Below, in pieces: positions 21,114 to 26,380 of a stretch of DNA of 26,380 nt (within the stretch, counting starts at the first letter, position 1; the number at the start of each line of letters is the position of its first letter). The position numbers were made by a program, and so were the translations under genes. The notes beneath the pieces were generated by a model. That model searched no databases, was not told the DNA's origin, and saw only the letters and a program-made list of their open reading frames with translations. Source of the DNA: Calocera cornea HHB12733 (taxonomy: Eukaryota > Basidiomycota > Dacrymycetes > Dacrymycetales > Dacrymycetaceae); assembly GCA_001632435.1 (NCBI GenBank), contig KV424167.1:1-26380 (forward strand), given 5' to 3'.

Positions 21114-24100
21114 TTAACCAAGTGCCCGTCTTGCACTCGATCTTCGCCCACGTGCACGTGTCCGAGTCGGTCTTCCCTTAGGAGCTTCATCCGGCTCCCT
21201 GTCGGCGGATCCTTCGTGCAGCGACTTCATCTGTACCACCTGCTTTGCTGATTTTGTCAATGCCATTTCTGCATCGAGTTCCAAAATAGCCATCTTCCTC
21301 TCCCATATCACCCTGTATGTCGGCGTCTTCAGTTCCTTCCGTGACGCTGTGGCATGCCGCACTACGTAGATGCCGTCTTCATTGTTACAAGGCGTCGGCA
21401 GGACCAGTCCGTCATACTTCGTGTTCTTAGGAGGCGGAAGTCTCTTATATACCCAATAGGGGACTGTAGTGTAAGTGCATTGTCAACTTGAGTTCCCTCT
21501 CTAGTAGGAGAAAACCGTACCATTGCGCATGTCCGGGGTTCGATAGAAGCACTCTGCCCCACTACGTGTGCACTCCGTGCATTTAGTGATTTCGCTTCTG
21601 TCAACGCACAATTCCTTGTCTTTGTGTTCATCCTCCAACTCGCCCGTCTCCACGTCTTTGTACAGCAAGTGCTTCTGCTGACAAGTTTGGCAACGGTAGA
21701 TACCGTGTCTCCACTGAAGGGCCGTTCTTATCAGCAACTCCTGTCTCCTAGGTTACGATTCACTCACCGATGCCTCCTTCTCTCCCGGCCATGCCATTTC
21801 CACTGCTCCGATGCGACGTATATCCTCTGCCGTTATATCCTCGTATGACACCTTCTTGGGGATAATTCGTTGACCGATATTGTAGCCATCGTCCACGGTC
21901 CAACTCGGGAGCTTGTCTTCCGACTGCGCTGGCGGCAGGTTAACTATCATTCTCGTAGTAAAGTCTTCGCCTTGATAGTACGGATGGTTTGCCCGTTCAG
22001 GATCATCTTCGACCTCCACATCTAAAGATGTATTTGCCTCCATCTCAGCCAGTGGACCTCGTTCTATAGCGCCAGGTCGATTGGACCGCGAACCTCGATC
22101 GCCATTCGCTCCAGCCCTCCTCTGGTTCCTTTGCAGAGTGCGGAGTGCAGAAGACCTCGGCTCGTTCTCTTCTTCGCCGAATGTGGGAGACGTCGCGCCG
22201 TTCTCTACTTCATGGGTGCTAACCATATCAGATTCTCTCGAAGGAGACCGCCAATTCTGCCCATTCGCATTATTGTCGGCGGTATTGGCCCGTTTCCTTG
22301 GTGTATCCTCGTTATTGGCCGAATCACGATCATCCTCATCCCCAGGGTCGACCGAGGGCGACTTGCGTTGCGGCCCATTCGCATTATTGTCGGTGGTCTT
22401 GGCCCGTCTCCTTGGTGTATCCTCATTATTGGCCGGATCACCATCATTATCATCCCCAAGGTCAACCGAGGGCGACTTCCTTTTCCGCCCATTCGTATCA
22501 TCTCTGCCATTCTCTCCGCCGTTATCTTCACGGTTCCTCGACGCAGAACCAGTAAGGGCATCCTGGGTCGGCGGATCCACAGTGCTCCTTGATGATGCCG
22601 TTCCATTGGAGTGAGCCACACGACTCAAATATCTTCGCGACAACTCAATTTGATCCGCGTTAGAGAATTGATACGCTTCCGTGAATCGTTGTCGAATATA
22701 AGGTGGCACATTCAGAACGTCTGGCATAGGGGACATCGCCCTCATCCCAGGTTCGGTGTCCGGGGGCGACGTTCCTTCCTCCTTCGTTACCGCCACCAGC
22801 GAATTAAGTAGCATCATCGCGCGTTCGAGAAGCACCCGATCCAAACATTCCAGTGCCTCTTCCTCATACGCGCTGAAGAGAAGCCCCTGCACAGACAGTC
22901 AGTTACCTCTTCGGATCTCTTGAAGCTACCACGCACCAACACCTCGCAGGCGTGACTGATGCTGTGTTCCGTGTAGTAAGCATGGGAGGCCATCCGGATT
23001 CGTGTCGCCCAGGCGGCTTCTTTCATACGCTCCTTAGGGAGGAGATCGAGGGCATCGTTCCAGGTGAAACGTTTCAACAAGTCTGCCGGAAGAGCGTCCG
23101 TGTCGATGAGATTCAGAGGCAATTGAAACTTGTGTTCCGGAAAAGAGACCAGCAAGTTGTCCAACATCTCAAAAGCCAGCTGCATATTCTTCTTCATCAC
23201 CATGCTCGGTTTCACTTTGGCCATGTAGCAATTAGCAGTATAGTGTATCTATATGCTCAGCGTCAACAACAGAACTGCGAAGCAATTTGGGGTCGGTCGC
23301 ACTAACCCAGTCATTCAAGGCGTCGGCTACGAAGATGTCCACTGCCGTCTCATTCAGATCGCTTTCCCACTTGATGTTGACGAGGACCGATGATATGGCT
23401 TCATTCGCCAGCTTGCGATCAATCTCTTTTATCACGGCCTCCTCTCTCCCTCGCAGAGACCAGTTCCACCATTCACCGTTCTCTTGAGCGGCTCGAGTCT
23501 TTGCCGACAACAGCGACCAGACCTGTGGAGGTCGTCCCAACGCCCATTGAAGGATCGCTCGCCCTAGGATCGCATCGTCCAAGACGGTTTCCGTAATCGG
23601 AACGTTGAACAGACACATGACGTTGCGAGCATGCACGGCGTCCTCCATTTGTCGCAAGAGTATTCTCCCAGGTAAGTGGACGTTCGTCATACATTTGAAA
23701 AGTCCAACTAGCAGAGTCTGGAATTTGGTCAAAGGCAATACCTTCCAGCCAGTAGTGCGTCCTTACATAGACTTCCCTCATCACTTTCTGATACTTTCTG
23801 TGCGATCCTTCATTCGCGTCGTCAAGATTGGGCGCACGTCCATGCAACTTGCACAGTTTCTCGGCAAGCAGTCCGATCCCGAACAGGGCGCGTCTTTCCC
23901 ACCCGAGATGGGTCTGGCGAATGGGTGCCGCGCCTTCATTGGAGACAACCGTCGACCGAAAATGCAGCTTCAGTTTGCCTTGCTCCCAGACCGTTGGACG
24001 CGGTTTGCGTCCGAATCGCACGTTCGAGAAGCATTCGTAAGGTTCATAGTAGTTGTCAGGCAGTTGCTTTGAATAAAGGCCTCGTCCCTCCTCCATCGGC

Positions 24101-24451
24101 AGCCTCAAGCCTTTCGCCCGAAGGTCGGCACATGCCTTGAGGAACGCTCCCACAGGTAGTCTCAGTGCCTCAGGATGCTTGTGCGACAGACCCATGAAGA
24201 AATAGAAGGAGATCCACGGGTTCTAGCCAACGATCTCCATCGAGTCAATGTCCTATATGACTCGTCTAATCACTTACCAGCACCGCGGCCCACTTCAACA
24301 GCTCCTTTTCCGTCTGTTCTGCACGGTCCGCCGAGAACTCGGTCGCCAAGCCAAAGCGCGACTTATGGTAGGTTATGCAGGCAGCCACCACTTGTGGCAT
24401 CTCTACTATGATCTTGGCAAGGATGTCTTTCTTTGGCACACCGCCAGCCAT
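21114..24451 (-). CDS. Uncharacterised 1004-residue protein with repeat-rich middle and Cys-rich C-terminal module
   Basis: I do not recognise this family. Exons, 5' to 3' on the minus strand: 24451-24278, 24222-23767, 23717-23307, 23248-22937, 22886-21768, 21713-21521, 21463-21114. Introns are 49-58 bp with GT-AG ends, and the total is 1005 codons with no frame conflict, so the gene is well supported although its role is not. Residues 1 to about 500 look globular and mostly helical (MAGGVPKKDILAKIIVEM at the start; WNDALDLLPKERMKEAAWATR later). About 530-780 is acidic, Asn/Asp/Arg-rich and disordered, with 38-residue repeats containing basic TPRKRA patches that could be nuclear signals. A putative zinc module follows: C832-x2-C835, then C860-x8-C869-x2-C872-x6-C879, leading into VPYWVYKRLPPPK. 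The tail is very basic (RPTRTRARGRRSSARR). It faces away from the next plus-strand gene. A nuclear, nucleic-acid-binding protein is my inference only. Confidence 0.75.
22254..22481 (-). repeat. 114-bp (38-codon) tandem repeat in the 1004-residue protein
   Basis: Two full units and the start of a third have an exact 114-bp period. CCATTCG landmarks fall at 22261, 22375 and 22489, and GGTGTATCCTC falls at 22300 and 22414. Each unit encodes RKSPSVD-G-D, an acidic run, NNEDTPR, a basic patch and DNNANG (residues about 587-662). Preserved frame and conservative differences indicate selection as protein sequence. Confidence 0.9.
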
Positions 24452-24806
24452 TGATGGTCAACCCAGGTGTTCGGATGCTTGGATGGTCACCCCGGGTATT
24501 CGGATGCAAGCATCCGAACAATCCGAACAAGGGACTTGTCAGACGCGGGGGGGGAGGGAATTCGTCGGCACGAGATATTTTGATCCGAAGAAGATGGCGG
24601 AGCGGAAGAGAGTGCCACGGAGGCTGAAAATCCCACGCATGGCACAGCTTTTCGGCAGATCGCGCGTCCTCATTGGTGGGTATTGTGCCGCGGGCGGTCA
24701 CAGTTTCCGCTGGCATGGGCTGGGAGAAAGGGGCATGGGCCGCGCCCTTGTGCCGGGCCTTGCTGCTTGGACCTCAACCATCACCTTGTACTTCACAATC
24801 CTCACG
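24452..24806. promoter_or_regulatory. Shared divergent promoter region between the two unrecognised genes
   Basis: 355 bp lie between the ATG at 24451 (minus) and the ATG at 24807 (plus), so one region must drive both. It contains the repeat/palindrome cluster at 24453-24530, a G-run at 24547-24558, and otherwise GC-rich unstructured sequence. The plus-strand frame is open upstream of 24807, so that gene could start earlier; I chose 24807 because the upstream translation is compositionally different and overlaps the other gene's start. Confidence 0.55.
24453..24530. promoter_or_regulatory. Operator-like cluster: 29-bp direct repeats, 12-bp inverted repeat, CGG-N10-CCG
   Basis: Two 29-bp direct repeats start at 24453 and 24482 (GATGGTCA-CCC-GGT-TTCGGATGC). 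GTTCGGATGCTT (24469-24480) and AAGCATCCGAAC (24508-24519) are perfect 12-bp inverted copies. TTCGGATGC-AA-GCATCCGAA (24499-24518) is a tight palindrome containing CGG-N10-CCG (24501-24516), the geometry bound by Zn2Cys6 dimers such as Put3. A further TCCGAA is at 24522. Four TTCGGA/TCCGAA cores within 60 bp, beside two divergent starts, suggest a regulator-binding array. Confidence 0.6.
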
Positions 24807-26343
24807 ATGGCAGTGCCTCCAGACAACCTACTGTCTTACACTTCTATGTTCGCCTCCTTACCTTATGGTCCCACCAGCCATCTGCCCATCTCCAGCCCTC
24901 GGGCCTCGACGTCGACGCCGTGCACTCCAACAGGGGAACGTCCGCCGACCCTACGGAAGCAGAAGGACACGGAAAGCTCCATTACTCTCGACACTCCCCG
25001 ATCCGTCATCACCCTCTGCGAAGTGGACGCGCTATGGATGCAAGAAGAGTCACAAGCGCAGTTGACCGACTTTGCTCTTGCTTTGGCAGTCGACAAATGG
25101 CTCATCTTCACCACACCCCAAGGCGTCATCTTAGCTTCTCCACACCAGGCACTCGATGCCGCCGATCATACCGAGGCGTTGCCACTTCGAACCTATTCGT
25201 GGTTTCCATACCCAGGCATCACCAACATACAGACCACGATAATCGGAACACCGCAGGCTGTCACCCGGACACCGACTCAGCTCGAGCTCGTGGTTTCTTA
25301 CTCCATGACAACGACCGAGAAAGCCCATGAGGAATCTCCGTCATCAGCCTCCACCGTTTCTTATCTGCTACGTTTCGATACTGCTGCAACCACAGCGGTG
25401 GAAGTGCTTCATACGATAACCAACTCCTCGCATCCCCTGGCCTTCAATGGCGAATGGGTGTGTTTTGCTAGGCGTTTTGGATCCCCCTTCCTGCACGTCC
25501 GTCGGCCAGGCGAGTCGCTGTACATAACTTTAGATTCCCCAGGCCCAGTATGTCATCAGTCTTGGGATTTTTGTACATTCCACTGACGCCTTTCCTTATC
25601 AGAACAGCACCACAGGAGCAATATTTGTTCACGAGCCACGTTCTTTGGTACTCTTCTCTACCAAGAACAACCTTTTACCGGTGTTTCCCATTGGCACCAT
25701 CGAAAATGTTGCTTCTTCCAGACACGATGCGGATGATGAAATTATGCACCAAAGTCTGACCGACTTTCATCTCCGCGTCATTCCACATTCCATAAAGGCA
25801 TACAATAGCCGGTCAACAGGGCCAATCCTTATCATTCGTGTCGATGGCTTTCTCATTCTCTGGTGCCAAGTTCGCAGCCGAGCGGCCGGGTCTATCCAAC
25901 TGGCACTTCCCACAGCATGGGCCAAAGTACCCATCGAACAAGATTTCTATGTCGCCGACTGTGGATTCTTACCAGGTGCAAGAATTATGACGTACCTCAT
26001 GCATCACAAGACAGGTATCCTTCCTAGCAGGTTGCGGATGGCAAGACTTCCCAAATATCCCGAGGTAGTCGGAGGCGATCCTGTCGTGTGTCAACGGACA
26101 TGGACTGTCTGCACCACTAGGGCTGGCCGGTCCAACGAACTCGCACTCTGTGACAGTCTCGTCGTCACCCCCGATCCCGTGCCCGGTTTTTGTCGCATAG
26201 TTATCGGCTTGCGCAATTCCGCTCTCTGGTGCCTGGTGAGGTGCAGAGCCTTGGACAATCGAAGCCGTGCGCCTCGACTGGAACTGCCTCCCTCGGCCTT
26301 GGAGAAGCGCATTCTCAGCTACCATTCCCTTGAGGATGCTATC
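24807..26343 (+). CDS. Uncharacterised protein, N-terminal 494 residues, 3' partial
   Basis: Not a family I recognise. Exons 24807-25547 and 25603-26343 (intron 25548-25602, 55 bp) give 494 in-frame codons ending at a consensus GTAAGT donor at 26344, so the gene continues past the window. Residues about 20-65 are Ser/Thr/Pro-rich and probably disordered. The rest looks like a mainly beta globular protein with repeated short hydrophobic strands (DKWLIFTTPQGVILA, LELVVSYSM, EWVCFARRFGSPFLHVRR, GPILIIRVDGFLILWCQV, GFCRIVIGLRNSALWCLV), which could be propeller blades. No signal peptide, membrane segment or catalytic motif is visible. It is divergent from the 1004-residue gene with a common upstream region, which hints at co-regulation. 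Confidence 0.68.
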
Positions 26344-26380
26344 GTAAGTTCCATGTACATTATTGTTTCAGCACTCTGAC

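Noticed and set aside
21741..21767. A 27-bp intron in the 1004-residue gene
   Set aside because: The acceptor at 21714 gives a normal 54-bp intron in the same phase and leads directly into the Cys-rich module.
24558..24574. GAATTCGTCGGCACGAG after a G-run, resembling a cDNA-library EcoRI adaptor
   Set aside because: The classical adaptor is GAATTCGGCACGAG; here three extra bases interrupt it and both flanks continue as normal genomic sequence, so a cloning artefact is unlikely.
24375..24806. Upstream continuation of the plus-strand frame as N-terminus of the 24807 gene
   Set aside because: It would run through the repeat/palindrome cluster and overlap the first exon of the minus-strand gene, and its composition changes abruptly at 24807, where a compact ATG start exists.
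26344..26371. A 28-bp terminal intron in the right-edge gene (GTAAGT to TTTCAG)
   Set aside because: All other introns in the window are at least 42 bp, so this acceptor is too close; the real acceptor is probably beyond the window.

Overview
The window is nuclear DNA of a filamentous basidiomycete, most likely an Agaricomycete. Genes are dense and cut by many very short GT-AG introns of about 42-67 bp. The proteins I recognise have fungal character: TOR kinase, the INO80 subunit Arp8, a Con7-type zinc finger, an F-box/RCC1 protein and PIF1. All exon models were joined by hand from splice signals, reading frame and family alignment from memory. The complete models each sum to a multiple of three, which is an independent check on the junctions.

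Layout. 1-3665 (+) is the C-terminal 965 residues of TOR kinase (end of FAT, FRB, kinase, FATC), open at the left edge. 4544-7566 (+) is Arp8, 807 aa in 13 exons. 7567-9353 is a long GC- and pyrimidine-rich upstream region. 9354-11221 (+) is a Con7-like C2H2 regulator of 587 aa. 11222-13979 is 2.7 kb with no gene I can support, ending in a promoter-like stretch with a perfect TGACGTCA box. 13980-16038 (+) is an F-box protein with RCC1 repeats, 635 aa. 16482-18615 (+) is a PIF1-family helicase of 590 aa, possibly with a mitochondrial presequence exon further upstream.

The right-hand third is the least ordinary part. Convergent with PIF1, on the minus strand, lies a divergent Rad9-like checkpoint-clamp protein (20796-18741). 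Its likely N-terminal exon carries a 33-residue tandem duplication. Behind it on the same strand is a 1004-residue protein (24451-21114) that I do not recognise; it has a helical N-terminal half, a repetitive disordered middle and a cysteine-rich C-terminal module. A 355-bp intergenic region with direct repeats and a CGG-N10-CCG palindrome separates it from a second unrecognised gene on the plus strand (24807 to beyond the right edge).

Functionally the left part is growth control (TOR) and chromatin remodelling (Arp8), followed by a transcription factor and an SCF adaptor. The right part has a genome-maintenance flavour: a PIF1 helicase, a Rad9-like clamp and two unknown partners. Whether that right-hand set is a functional unit or just neighbours cannot be decided from the sequence. 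I saw no tRNA, rRNA, CRISPR array, transposase, reverse transcriptase or terminal inverted repeats.
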